Shown one piece after another: positions 54,420 to 64,000 of a stretch of 64,000 nucleotides of DNA. Below the pieces are notes generated by a model, which saw only the letters and a list, made by a program, of their open reading frames with translations, was not told where the DNA came from and searched no databases. The DNA comes from Euphorbia lathyris (Eukaryota; Streptophyta; Magnoliopsida; Malpighiales; Euphorbiaceae): positions 62,079,001 to 62,143,000 of the forward strand of contig NC_088918.1 in NCBI RefSeq assembly GCF_963576675.1, in the 5' to 3' direction. The translations under genes and the position numbers were made by a program. How positions within the stretch are numbered: the first letter of the stretch is position 1; the number at the start of each line of letters is the position of its first letter.

Positions 54420-57230
54420 ATGGCTTCCGGCAAAGACAAAACTCCTAAACTCATAAGCCAAACCTCTGGCAAACCCACTCAGACTGACCCCGCAGGTCCT
54501 TCGACGCAAATAGAAAGGAAAATGATCAAAGTACACAAAAAGGTCAACAATCTGGAGGTTCTGAAATGCAGATGGTTCTCTCCGGGATTCGTCACCTCTG
54601 AGAAGCCCTTTTGTGACTGGATCAAGAAGAACAAGTGGACTGGTCTCTTCTCTCTCTCGGGAAAACCCTACCCTAGGTTAGTACGGGAATTCTACTCAAA
54701 TCTATATGTTGATGAAGATGACTCTGATTATTTAGAGACCACGGTTAAAGGTCAGAAAATCATTGTCACTCCTGCATATCTAGCCACCTTACTAGATTTA
54801 CCAGACGAAGGAATTGAGTTTAGAACAACAAAGGAGAAAGTGCCAAAAGACACGGCTGAGAAGCTCAAGGGGTTCTGTAAACCCAAGGATCATAAGGGTG
54901 AAATACCCAGCACCTGTATGGGTAAAGAACAAAAGATGGTCCACTACATGCTGACCAACTTTATCTTCCCCAAACTCAGCTCCGCTTCATCCGCCTCTAA
55001 CTTCGAGCAGTGCTTCATCTGGCACATGCTGACCTACACTCTGCTCAATCTTCCCGTCTTCTTAGTTGGAGCTCTTCAACGTGGTGGTAAGAAACTCCGC
55101 TTGGGCTCTCTAATCACAAAAATTCTCGAGGACAAGCAAATAGAAACGATAAATGAGACAAGTAGCTTGGGAAGTGAAATCACTGCAGTTCTACTGGATG
55201 GACTGCTGTACAATCAACCCTTGAAAGGATATGAAGGAGCTGGAGATGATGAGGACGATGAAGAAGCTGAGCAACTAGAAGCTGAGCTTGAACATGAACC
55301 TGAAAAAGAAGTGTGGACTCATACTGAGTCCCCTAAGATAGCTCAGCCTGAGCAGAAGAAGAAGAAGAGGAAGGCTCTTGAAACCTGCTCTAAAGACATC
55401 CATGTTGTCCCCAAAAAGGTGAGACTTGTGTCTCTGGAAAAAGCCAAAGCTGACAAGGCTAAAGAGCAAGCTGAGTTAGCAAAGAAGAGAAAAAGGCAAG
55501 AAGAGCCTGAGGATGAAGAGGAAACTCCTGAATCCCCTTTGATGAAGAGGAAGAAGGTTAACACTTTACAAATAGTTGAAACTGCACCTCTAAATGAGGC
55601 TATCTCTACAGGTCATGGAACTGACCTTGACAAAGCAGCTGAGAAAGGAACTGAGCAACAAGCTGCAGATGAAACTCATGCTGAGGAAGAATTTAATACT
55701 GAGCAGAAAGAACATACCAATGTTGAGAAATCTCAGGATGATGCTGAGCAGGGAGAAAGAGAAAGTGATGCTGTTGACGGTCATGTTGAGCAACCTGTAG
55801 AGGAGGAAACAACTGCTACTGAGTCAAGCGACGAAATTCAAGCTGATCCTTCATCCCCAAAAGCTCCGACACGACACAGACTTAAAAAGAAGGCGCAAAA
55901 GCAAATTGATCTTATGGACGACTTTCCTATTGATGAGCTTGAAACTGACCTCTCCAAGATCCAGTTCCAATACTTCTCGAATGAGACTGAGTCACCACCA
56001 GAAAATCCTGTAGAAAAACAAGCCTCTGTTACTCAGCATGAGGAACAAGCCAAAAACCCTGCAGATCCAATCCAAACTGCTCAAGGTGACACACTTCCTG
56101 TTTCCAATTCACCTATTCAAACTGAGCAGATTAACTTGTCAAATCAAACTCCACCTCCAACTCAACATGTTGATAACTCAGCTCATGACATCAATCAAAG
56201 TCAAGGTACCAATCAAGGTACTCAATCTGGTCGAGAGCCAACTCCTCCACCACCATCAAACTCCATACCAGCCTCTGAGCCTAATACTGATCAATTCGCA
56301 TACTTGAATGCTACTGAGTCAGGACGCCGTGTCATTGCTTCTGCTCAGTCCTTGCTTCAAGATTTAAACACTCCTCAAGCTGATGCACACCAATCCACTC
56401 AAGCTGATCCCTCTCAACTATCAGGTATTACTCAGCTTCTAAATGAACTCCGAGGCCTTAAGGATCTGGTCAGTGTTATTACTGCGGTTCAAACTCAGCA
56501 ACCAAATCAAGGCCATATAGCCAAACTGACTGAAATGATGCTGACAATGGCAACCCATATGAATTCGCTTGAAGGCAAAATTCATCAACTGTCAGAAGTC
56601 AATCTAGGGTATGCCACTTCCACTGAGCTTCAAAGCTATTTTGCTAAGCTATCAGCGGAACTGACCACCTCTAACTCAACTGCCAATCCTGAGTCTGTTA
56701 CCTCTGCTGAGTTGCAAGACTGCTTTACCAAGCTGAATGCTGAGCTGACCAATACGCGTGACTTGGTATCTTCTACTTCTCAGTGCACCATCGACCAATT
56801 AAGTGAAGCTGTGAGTCTCCTCAATGTCAACAAAGTCCAGATGGATGTTGATCCAGTTTCCAACAGTGAACTTCTGAGCTTTTCACAGGCCATTATGAAA
56901 GCCATGCGCATCAACAATGCCGAGCGGATGTTCTATGATTCTGCCTTGCTCAAAATGTACCATCAATCGTTTGGTCAGATCACCGCCTCGCTCACCTGGC
57001 TAAGCAAATCCCATGAATGCCTACTGAGCATGATCAGCAGCTCCCTCAAGGTTCCTCGGCATGTCCAGGATGATAGTGTTCCCGTAATTGATGGTTTGGG
57101 TGAAAGCACTAAACAACTTCAGCGCTATTCTCACTACCTCTCCAATGCCGCTCGCAATGAAACTTTTCTCTACAAACCCGATGATGGCAAAATGGAGGAG
57201 AACATTCAAGAGGGAACTCGCCTGCAGTAG
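54420..57230 (+). CDS. ORF3 of element D: large extra protein ('putative plant transposon protein'-like)
   Basis: I chose the ATG at 54420 (CAACAATGGCT) because upstream codons (open to 54327) lie in the leader behind the TATA box. 936 residues, no stop. Residues ~48-262 form a globular domain (RWFSPGFVTSEKPFCDWIKK, PAYLATLLDLPDEG, TNFIFPKLSSASSASNFEQ, LRLGSLITKILEDKQI) shared with ORF3 of element A and resembling the domain of 'putative plant transposon proteins'. An acidic and basic-cluster region follows (KKKKRKAL, KKRKRQEEPEDEEE, MKRKKV; possible nuclear signals), then a long Gln/Thr/Ser/Glu-rich linker and a C-terminal part of likely helical character (HQLSEVNLGYATSTELQS). No signal peptide; no clear membrane segment outside a short hydrophobic patch (LNLPVFLVGAL). 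Its role is unknown. Sireviruses often carry an env-like ORF here, but this one does not look like an envelope protein. Confidence 0.8.
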   Translation: MASGKDKTPKLISQTSGKPTQTDPAGPSTQIERKMIKVHKKVNNLEVLKCRWFSPGFVTSEKPFCDWIKKNKWTGLFSLSGKPYPRLVREFYSNLYVDEDDSDYLETTVKGQKIIVTPAYLATLLDLPDEGIEFRTTKEKVPKDTAEKLKGFCKPKDHKGEIPSTCMGKEQKMVHYMLTNFIFPKLSSASSASNFEQCFIWHMLTYTLLNLPVFLVGALQRGGKKLRLGSLITKILEDKQIETINETSSLGSEITAVLLDGLLYNQPLKGYEGAGDDEDDEEAEQLEAELEHEPEKEVWTHTESPKIAQPEQKKKKRKALETCSKDIHVVPKKVRLVSLEKAKADKAKEQAELAKKRKRQEEPEDEEETPESPLMKRKKVNTLQIVETAPLNEAISTGHGTDLDKAAEKGTEQQAADETHAEEEFNTEQKEHTNVEKSQDDAEQGERESDAVDGHVEQPVEEETTATESSDEIQADPSSPKAPTRHRLKKKAQKQIDLMDDFPIDELETDLSKIQFQYFSNETESPPENPVEKQASVTQHEEQAKNPADPIQTAQGDTLPVSNSPIQTEQINLSNQTPPPTQHVDNSAHDINQSQGTNQGTQSGREPTPPPPSNSIPASEPNTDQFAYLNATESGRRVIASAQSLLQDLNTPQADAHQSTQADPSQLSGITQLLNELRGLKDLVSVITAVQTQQPNQGHIAKLTEMMLTMATHMNSLEGKIHQLSEVNLGYATSTELQSYFAKLSAELTTSNSTANPESVTSAELQDCFTKLNAELTNTRDLVSSTSQCTIDQLSEAVSLLNVNKVQMDVDPVSNSELLSFSQAIMKAMRINNAERMFYDSALLKMYHQSFGQITASLTWLSKSHECLLSMISSSLKVPRHVQDDSVPVIDGLGESTKQLQRYSHYLSNAARNETFLYKPDDGKMEENIQEGTRLQ

Positions 57231-57747
57231 GTGCGTCTGGGAGCAAAGATAAAGGGAAGGGAGTATATTAACCTGACCATCAAGCTCAGGTCAACTTGAA
57301 GAAAAAGAAGAAGAACTAGCTTCGTCATTATCTAGGACTTAGCTTTCTATCCTGTCTTTGAAAGTATGTGTTTTTAAAAGGTCAATATATGATAAGTATT
57401 AATTTTCTTCCTGACCTGACTGATAAAAACTTGAACAAACAAATCAAGAAGTTGAACACACTCAGTATGCATTAACACCAAAACAACTTATGCAATAAAC
57501 TGAGAGACAACATACTTCTAATATTTTTGAAAAACTGACTTAAATCCAAACAAGCTCAAATCTAAAACTAAGTTAGTATACACAAATGTCTTAAGTCTAA
57601 TTCAATTAGATCTTGGAAGGTTTAGAATTAAGTTAAGACAATATGTGCAACCCTTACGGGAGAGTCATTTCAAAAATATCAATCATGGGGTAACTTATAA
57701 CTGAGTTCCGTAATTATGTATTTTGCCAACATCAAAATGGGGGAGTT
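57231..57747 (+). other. ORF3 to 3' LTR spacer with polypurine tracts
   Basis: Noncoding. A purine-rich run (AAAGATAAAGGGAAGGGAG, 57245-57263) lies just after ORF3, and the polypurine tract AAAATGGGGGAGTT (57734-57747) directly precedes the 3' LTR. Multiple polypurine-like tracts are known from Sireviruses. Confidence 0.6.
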
Positions 57748-59147
57748 TGTTGAAACACCTTTCCATAAGATTTTGATTTGACAAAATCATCCATGATTAA
57801 GAGGCAATTAAATTTAAATGCTTTGATTTAATTGTACTAATGTGTTTGTTCAATATTGAGTGCAAGAATATATATATAAAGTAAAGACACGACAAAAGAC
57901 AGCACAAGCAAAGCTGAGCAAAATGGAAACTCAATGTAAGCGGAGTGAAGTAGAACTCAGAAGCAAAACGAAGCTGACTAAAGTTAAAGATTTCTTCAGA
58001 AGCGGTTAAACAGAACGGAGCTGACCAAGAAGGAACTCAGCTCAGAAGTTGAACATCCAAAGATAACAAATAAAGCTGAGTGACAGTCAGGACAGCATGA
58101 AGGATCCGTTCACTAAAGGACAAAGTCTGCCAATCTTCTGCACCAATAATTGGAACCTCGAAGACACACAAAAGACCAATTCCAAGAGACATGGGTCATT
58201 GGATTATTGGTAAAAGACAACTGGCACAAAAAGACAAGCCAGACGCAAGAAGACAAACCTGACGCCTGAAGAAAACAGAGAAAGGGAATGGCGGAGCAGT
58301 CTGAAGCTGACCAGAAATTGTTCCCCAAAAGAGCCATTTTAGTGTTAACGGTAACAACAATTCAAACGATCCAAATCTACAATCTCCTTCTATAAAAGGA
58401 CAATGAAGAACCTTGAGTTATTACTGAAGTATCAAGAGAAAAATACAAAGAGAGAAAATCTTGAAAGCACTCAAATACAAAAAGATCTTACACCAATTTT
58501 TCTATTCTCTGTGTAAATGCTAGATTGATTGTTGTGTAATCATCTAAAGTGTTCTTTAGTTTAAAAAGAACAAGTTCGTGATCAATAGGAATATTGAGAG
58601 TGTTAAGCTGAGTGCCTGGTTGTAAGCATTCAGTGGTAGAGAAATCTAGGTGCTGGGTTGTAGCACTTAGTAGGAGTTGAGTAGACGAATAGAGGAAGGT
58701 ACTCTTGCATATTCAACTACCTTGTAATTGGTTTGTGTTCTACCATTAAAGAGCTCAGTATTGGATTCAAAAAGCCCGGAGGACTCTGGGGACTGGACGT
58801 AGGCAGAGAGGCTGAACCAGGATAAGTGATATTGAGTAATCTCTGAACTCTCTCTTATATTGTATGTGTTGTTTGCTATATTTACTCAGCATATAAATTG
58901 TCTAAGCTGACCTTGAGTAAATAAGTGGTGCTGAGTTAGAAGCTGACCTCCAAGAGTGTCAATTCTTAACTCACAAGAAAACAACTTTAGTCAACATCTG
59001 ACTAAAGCTGTCTTGAAACATATCTCACCAAGCTGACCAAAAGCTGAGTTAATAAACTCTCAAAATAACTTCCAGTCAGCTTAATTAAAACACAAAAAAG
59101 TTATATTAGTTCCTAACCCCCTTGGAACTAATTATCAGGGACCAACA
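57748..59147 (+). repeat. 3' LTR of element D
   Basis: Begins TGTTGAAACACCTTTCC and ends GGGACCAACA. The terminal hairpin has only five C (59115-59119 region) instead of seven in the 5' LTR. Confidence 0.92.
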
Positions 59148-59152
59148 ATTCC
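59148..59152. repeat. Target-site duplication ATTCC (right)
   Basis: Exact copy of 47447-47451. Confidence 0.9.
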
Positions 59153-62100
59153 CACTCTCCATGCACAGTCCTAGATACTACTGCCCTAGCTAAGCTATGA
59201 GCTGCAATATTCGCTGAACGTTTTGACAAAAGAAATTGAGACGTTATTTAACACTCACAATAATGAGATGCACTCAGTAGTGATATCGGATAAGTAGGAT
59301 AGTTGAACTGAGGGTTAGTTGATCGCCTGAACAACTGAGAGAAGTCGGACCTTATCTCCACATTCTCGAGTTGGTGATTCTTCAACCATGACAACGCTTC
59401 TCTGATAGCCATCGCTTCCGCCATGACAGGTTCGTACATCCCTTCTAGTGGACCGTATGCTGCAAATTTGCACAAACCGTTCGGATCTCTGATCAAGAAA
59501 CCAAACGAGCAGTGTCCTTCTTCAAAAAACACGCCGGCATCCACATTACACGCTACCATTTTGTTTGCAGGAGGTTTCCAACATGATTCCGCTCGAGGAG
59601 AGGCTGTTATGTTTCGTTGATGATTCCTTTGAGCCGCTGCCCAGTTCTCCCTTTCCTGTTTTGCGAGTTCGACAATCCTCTTCGCGGGATCAGAAAATCC
59701 CTTCCACACGGCCTGGTTTCTATTCCTCCATAGAGTCCACATTATACTAGTAATTTCAACAATATTCATCCCGCCATTGCCTTCCAAGGACAGCCTCACC
59801 CACTCTATGCAAGAGTCAATATGAGCCATCCCGTTGTCCCCAAAGAACTCGTACCATGTAGCAGCGACGCCCGAACAATGTACGAACGCATGTGTTTCAT
59901 CCTCTCCTTGTTGTTTACATATCGGGCAAAAGTTGGCTAGCGAACTGTGATTCCATTCCAAATTCGTCATTGTTGGTAAGCAGTATGAAACTAATCTCCA
60001 TAGAAAGTTTTTCAGTTTTTGTGCCATTGATAAATTCCATAATTTCTTCCAATTGAACACTGTAGGTGGGACAGTAGCTGTAAATGTCTCCATTGACAAC
60101 CGGTATCCGCTCCGAACCGAGTAATCACCACTGCGCTCCATTCGCCATAGCCAGCCATCTCGTGCCGACATCTCCCGCCTCGGGATGGATCTAATTAGCT
60201 GTTGGTCACGGAGGTTGAAGTTTGCCCTTAGGATATCAGCATTCCAGCTTCCATCGTCAGATAGCAGAGCTTTAACTTTTCCATCCCCAATAGTTGGATC
60301 TTCGCTGCTTTCCGGGAGTGGATTAATTGCATCCGGTAGCCATGGATCCCACCATATGTCTGTTTCCGCTCCATTCCCAATCTTTCTTCTTAAGCCTTTT
60401 GCCAACATATCCTTCCCCCGTAAAATGCTTCTCCATATGTAGGACGGGTTGTGACCTAATTCTGCATTAAGAAAATGACAGTTAGGGAAATATCTCGCTT
60501 TGAGGATGCGAGCTACAAAGGAATTTGGTTGTTGCAGTATCCACCATCCTTGCTTAGCCAGAAGAGCAAGATTGAAGCTTCTTAGGTCCCTAAAACCCAT
60601 CCCGCCATTTACTTTGGCTGTACAGAGAGTTTTCCAGTTTATCCAGAAAATGCCCCTCCCCGTGCTATCGGAGCTTTTCCACCAGAAACGACTGAGCAAG
60701 CTAGTGACTTTCGAGCAGAATTGTTCAGGCATACAGAAGACACTCATAATGAAAGTTGGGATAGACTGTAATACTGCTTTGATCAACACTTCCTTCCCTG
60801 CGCGTGAGAGGAACTTTTCCTTCCAATTTGTGATTCGTTGTCTAATTCTGTCTTTCAAGTACCCAAAGGTCTGCACCTTACTTCTTCCCACTTCAATTGG
60901 CGTACCGAGGTAAATACCGTGGTTGCTAACTTCTTCAACTCCGAGAACCTCGATAACTTCATCTTTATGTCCCTGAGTTGTATTTTTGCTAAATAGGACA
61001 TCAGATTTTTGGAAATTAACCTGTTGTCCTGAGGCGATCTCATAGTTATGTAAGCAATTCTGAACCGTTGCCGCTTCTTCTCTGTTAGCTCTGAAAAATA
61101 ATAAGCAATCATCGGTGAAAAAGGGATGGGTTATTTGGGGTGCCGACCATGCAATCTTACAACCATGAAGATTCCCACTTCTTTCTTGTAAATAAAGTAG
61201 TTTTGACAATCCTTCAGCGCATAAAAGGAAAAGGAAAGGAGATAACGGATCCCCTTATCTTAGACCTCGTGATGGGATAATTGGTCCGATTTCTCTACCC
61301 TCTTGCAAGATAGCATACCGTATTGAGGTCACACCCATCATAATCCATTATACCCATCTATTGGAGAAGCCCATTGCCTGTAACATAGCCCGCAGGAAAT
61401 CCCATTCGACTCTATCATACGCCTTACTCATATCCAGTTTGAGCGCCGCCATACCATGTTTCCACTGTCTTAGTCCCTTCAGTTTATATATTGCTTTATA
61501 AGCCACTATGATGTTATCTGTAATGAGTCTCCCTGGGAGGAAAGCACTCTGGCTGTCAGATATGAGGGACGGTAAAACTTGCTTGAAACGATTAGCCAAC
61601 ATCTTCGACAAAATTTAAAACAATACATTGCACAAGGAAATTGGTCGAAGGTCAGTAATTGCCTCTACCTCTTTCTTCTTTGGAATAAGCACAATATGGG
61701 TGTCATTGAGGTTTGCTGGGATACTCAAGTTTTGTAGAATAGATAAACATGTAGCCGTCACATTAGGTCCCACTATATGCCAGAAGTGTTGGTAGAAAGC
61801 CGGGTTCAGTCCGTCCGGCCTAGGGCTCTTGTCTGGATGCAAAGAGAAACATGCTGCTTTGACTTCCTCCTCTTCAAAAGGCTGTCCTAACAGAAACTGA
61901 TCAGATGTAGTCAAAGAAGCCATGCCGTTACTTATAATTTCGCCTGCTTCACTACCGGTGCTAGTATATATATCTGTGAAGTAATCGAACATCATCTCTT
62001 CAAGGCCATCGCCCCACCCATATCGCTCTCCATTCTGATCTTTTAAGGTTTTGAACGAGTTATTCCTCATGCGTGCCGATGCTTGTGCGTGAAAGTATTT
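59148..62100 (-). pseudogene. LINE H ORF2: reverse transcriptase, zf-RVT, RNase H
   Basis: On the minus strand it enters inside RT (KYFHAQASARMRNNSF) and runs through FSLHPDKSPRPDGLNPAFY, IPKKKEVEAITDLRPISLCN, stop, ILSKMLANRFKQVLP, ALKLDMSKAYDRVEWDFL, two more stops, GDPLSPFLFLLCAEGL and the catalytic region PFFTDDCLLFFRA. From 61209 the frame is open for 653 codons through the thumb, zf-RVT (CPICKQQGEDETHAFVHC) and RNase H (CNVDAGVFFEEGHCSFGFLI, AEAMAIREALSWL, IRSDFSQL). A TAA at 59248 precedes SKRSANIAAHSLARAV. Oddities: the usual FADD reads FTDD, and two of the upstream stops fit C-to-T changes of glutamine codons. Confidence 0.88.
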
Positions 62101-62103
62101 GGT

Positions 62104-63276
62104 AATCGAACATGACTCTTATATTTGGAAACCCGCAGACAAAGGTATGTTTTCCACTAAGCTTTTCTATTAATGGCTGAGTTTGGAAATTCTACTGTCT
62201 CCTGTCTTCAAATTATTTGGCGGAAATATATACCTCCGGCACATTCTTTCTTCTATTGGCGGGCTTACTAGGGCTATCTCCCTACGCACAGTGTTCTCCA
62301 AAAGCGAGGTATCCCTATTGTCTCTCGGTGCTGTCTGTGTGAGGCTGTGTGAGGAGGATTGTGAATCTCTTGAACATTCTTTAATTTCTTCCAAATTTGC
62401 CAAGGCTATCTGGTTTGGGGTCTCCTCTTTGTTCGGCTGACGTCTTATGGACACCGATTCTTTGGCGGATCATCTTACTTGGGCAGCCTCTCAATATTTC
62501 ACCTCCCAAATTTTTACACTTTGGAACTGTGCAGTGGTTAATGTGATATGGGTTCTCTAGACAACAAGGAATGATTGCACTTTTAATGGAAAATCCCCAA
62601 ATATTCACTCAGCTCTTCATTTGCTCTGGAATCAAATTCGTCGTTCTGCACATTTCAGAATCGGTCATGTTTGGAACTCGGAAGCTGAACTGAAAGTTCT
62701 CCAAACTATGGGAATTGCTCCTCGCTGCTCGAGAGCGCCTCGTATCCTGCAGATCTGTTGGTGCCGCCCCCTGTGGGCTGGGTTAAAACCAACTCAGACG
62801 CGTCAATCATGAATGGAGAGGCTGGTTGCGGGGGAGTCTTTCACGGGGCTGACGGTCAAAGCTTGGGATCTTTTGCCTTTCCTTCCTCGGATTCTTTGGT
62901 GCACCTAGCGGAACTCCGGGCAACGATTTTTGCGATTCAGAAGGCACATGATCATGGTTGGACTGCTGTTTTGCTCGAATCTGACTCGATGTACATTGTG
63001 GCCATCTTCCGTCGCTGTGTTACTTTAGTCCCTTGGGTGCTGCGAGCGGCCTGGTCGGATTGCCAGTCCAGAATGGCGTCAATGCGGGCCGTGGCTTCAC
63101 ACACTTACCGCGAAGGCAATCAGGTAGCGGATGCCTTGGCTAACTATGGTCGTACCTGCATGGAGGAAACTTGGTGGAACTCTCACCCGTCTTTCTGTAA
63201 TAGCTTAGTTGCTCATAATTCATTAGGGAGAAATTCCTTTATTTTGTTTGATTCTTTGGTCGTGGACGATTTGTAA
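62104..63276 (+). pseudogene. LINE I ORF2 C-terminus: zf-RVT and RNase H
   Basis: The zinc-binding region is spread over frames: SYIWKPADKGMFSTK near 62120, then RRCQ/CLCEEDCESLEHSL-like sequence (a decayed CxxC...H motif, 62320-62390) and HLTWAASQYF, interrupted by stops and a frameshift. From 62758 an intact 172-codon RNase H frame follows: VGWVKTNSDASIMNGEAGCG, HLAELRATIFAIQKAHDHGW, LLESDSMYIV and YREGNQVADALANYGR, with all four acidic RNase H positions recognisable. The protein upstream is missing or broken. Confidence 0.8.
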
Positions 63277-63395
63277 CCGTTTCTTTTATTCTTTTATTCA
63301 ATTTCGGGTTCTTGGAGTAGATCCTCAGGGGTGCCAACCTAGTTGGGATGTCTGAATCCTGCTCATAGTCCTCCGCTTTCAATCAAAAAAAATCT
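62104..63395 (+). mobile_element. L1-type LINE I, 3' part
   Basis: The plus-strand LINE remnant starts abruptly at the 5' end of LINE H (opposite strand) and ends after a 3' UTR with a short A-rich tail (AATCAAAAAAAATC, about 63382-63394). It carries zf-RVT and RNase H. No duplication could be assigned. It is a different subfamily from E and H. Confidence 0.75.
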
Positions 63396-64000
63396 TTAGA
63401 ACGAGTAGATAATAACTCCGATAAATACTATTGCAATTAGTATAACACTAAGGAAAATGTATAAAATTGATGTATGTTGTTTGCTCTATTTACAAATATA
63501 TGCACGTAATTTAAAAATTTATTCTCTTAACAAAACACAATAATTTAAATTACATGATTAAGTTATAATGATGTGTATAATTGATAACCAATATCAATTT
63601 TGTATTTTAAATAGAATTACATTTGCAAATCGAAAAAAATACAGATCCATTTTCCAAAAATACAATTCTTACATTGAAACTATAAAATCATACGATGAAT
63701 ATTTTAGATTTTTTAATAATTTAATTGTTTAAATTTATTTTACACCGTTAAAATTCAATTGGAGAATTGTAGTTCGTGGATATCTAAATGTAATGTAATT
63801 TTTTTAAAAAGGTTGTTGTTAATTTAATGTTCTAATTTAAAATATTATGTTTTTATTAATTAAATATATATTTTTTTCTTTTCGAAAAATAATTCCATAT
63901 GTGATTTTCTAGTAATTCTGGTCGATTTAAATTGTGAAAGGAATTCAACTTGATTAAAAAAAACTATTATTATAATATAAAGTATCAAACCACTTTTTTT
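63396..64000. other. AT-rich intergenic DNA, no feature seen
   Basis: Very AT-rich to the window end; no coding signal or repeat boundary recognised. Confidence 0.4.

Larger units (their letters stand above)
47452..59147 (+). mobile_element. Complete Sirevirus-like Copia retrotransposon D
   Basis: 11.7 kb with 1.4-kb LTRs (47452-48853, 57748-59147), exact 5-bp duplication ATTCC, tRNA-Met primer site, gag-pol in one frame (48916-53808), a 0.6-kb spacer, ORF3 (54420-57230) and a polypurine tract (57734-57747). By eye the LTRs differ at about two dozen positions, mostly transitions, i.e. below 2%, so insertion is recent. There are no frameshifts in gag-pol; apart from the stop at the gag-pol border it has five nonsense codons. 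It is thus structurally complete but not expected to make full gag-pol. Confidence 0.92.
47380..62103 (-). mobile_element. L1-type LINE H, 5'-truncated, split by element D
   Basis: The larger part is 59148-62103; the last coding codons and 3' end lie at 47380-47451, on the other side of element D. Joining the two sides across one copy of the ATTCC duplication keeps the RNase H frame, which then ends with SPLFISDSLFADIN and a stop, a tail typical of plant L1 ORF2. The 5' end is inside RT at about 62103, where another LINE (plus strand) begins. Confidence 0.85.

Noticed and set aside
54327..57230. Envelope protein of a Sirevirus
   Set aside because: No signal peptide, no convincing transmembrane anchor and no fusion-peptide-like segment; the position alone is not enough for an env call.
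1..64000. CRISPR arrays, operons, rRNA or tRNA genes, plastid or mitochondrial insertions
   Set aside because: Nothing of this kind was seen; the content is plant nuclear repeats. tRNA-like words occur only as retrotransposon primer sites.

Overview
The window is nuclear DNA from a dicot plant: AT-rich and dominated by plant-type transposable elements (TEs), with one convincing host protein gene. It contains plant L1-type LINEs with RNase H domains, a plant RTE-type LINE, Copia LTR retrotransposons primed by initiator tRNA-Met, and hAT, Mutator, PIF/Harbinger, pogo and CACTA DNA elements. The species cannot be named from the sequence alone.

Layout. 1-2385 (-): 5' part of an RTE LINE whose ORF is uninterrupted and leaves the window. 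2.4-8.3 kb: AT-rich DNA with nested inverted-repeat elements, a CACTA right end and a 5'-truncated L1 (4827-5726, 17-bp target duplication). 8.3-27 kb: a nested stack. A Copia fragment (element C, +, from 10.67 kb) is split by a 10.4-kb Sirevirus-like Copia (element A, -, 11856-22215), which carries a solo LTR (16809-18155). The 3' LTR of C follows at 22244-22474. A third Copia (element B, -, 23.6-27.0 kb) has a hAT MITE in its LTR. 27-31 kb: the single-copy-looking region, with a SUPERMAN-type C2H2 zinc-finger gene (29582-30349, -). 31-36 kb: DNA-transposon derivatives (Mutator-type MITE, Harbinger-type element with a strange low-complexity core, pogo element with a transposase relic). 36-41 kb: remains of L1 ORF1 and diverged repeats. 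41.4-45.8 kb (+): an L1 LINE interrupted by a solo LTR. 46.1-47.0 kb: a short solo LTR with a hAT insertion. 47.4-62.1 kb: an L1 LINE (-) split by the complete Sirevirus-like element D (47452-59147, +, TSD ATTCC). 62.1-63.4 kb: a further L1 3' end (+).

How the parts work together. Elements A and D share the order LTR, tRNA-Met primer site, gag with zinc knuckles, protease, integrase, reverse transcriptase, RNase H, an extra 3' ORF (ORF3), LTR. ORF3 is about 936 residues in D and is broken in A. In both elements it sits behind its own TATA box and a conserved noncoding block, so it may be transcribed from an internal promoter. This is the most interesting feature of the window. D has no frameshift across 4.9 kb of gag-pol; its lesions are nonsense codons that look like C-to-T decay. 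None of the LTR elements looks able to make all its own proteins today. The RTE LINE is the only element whose visible ORF is unbroken.
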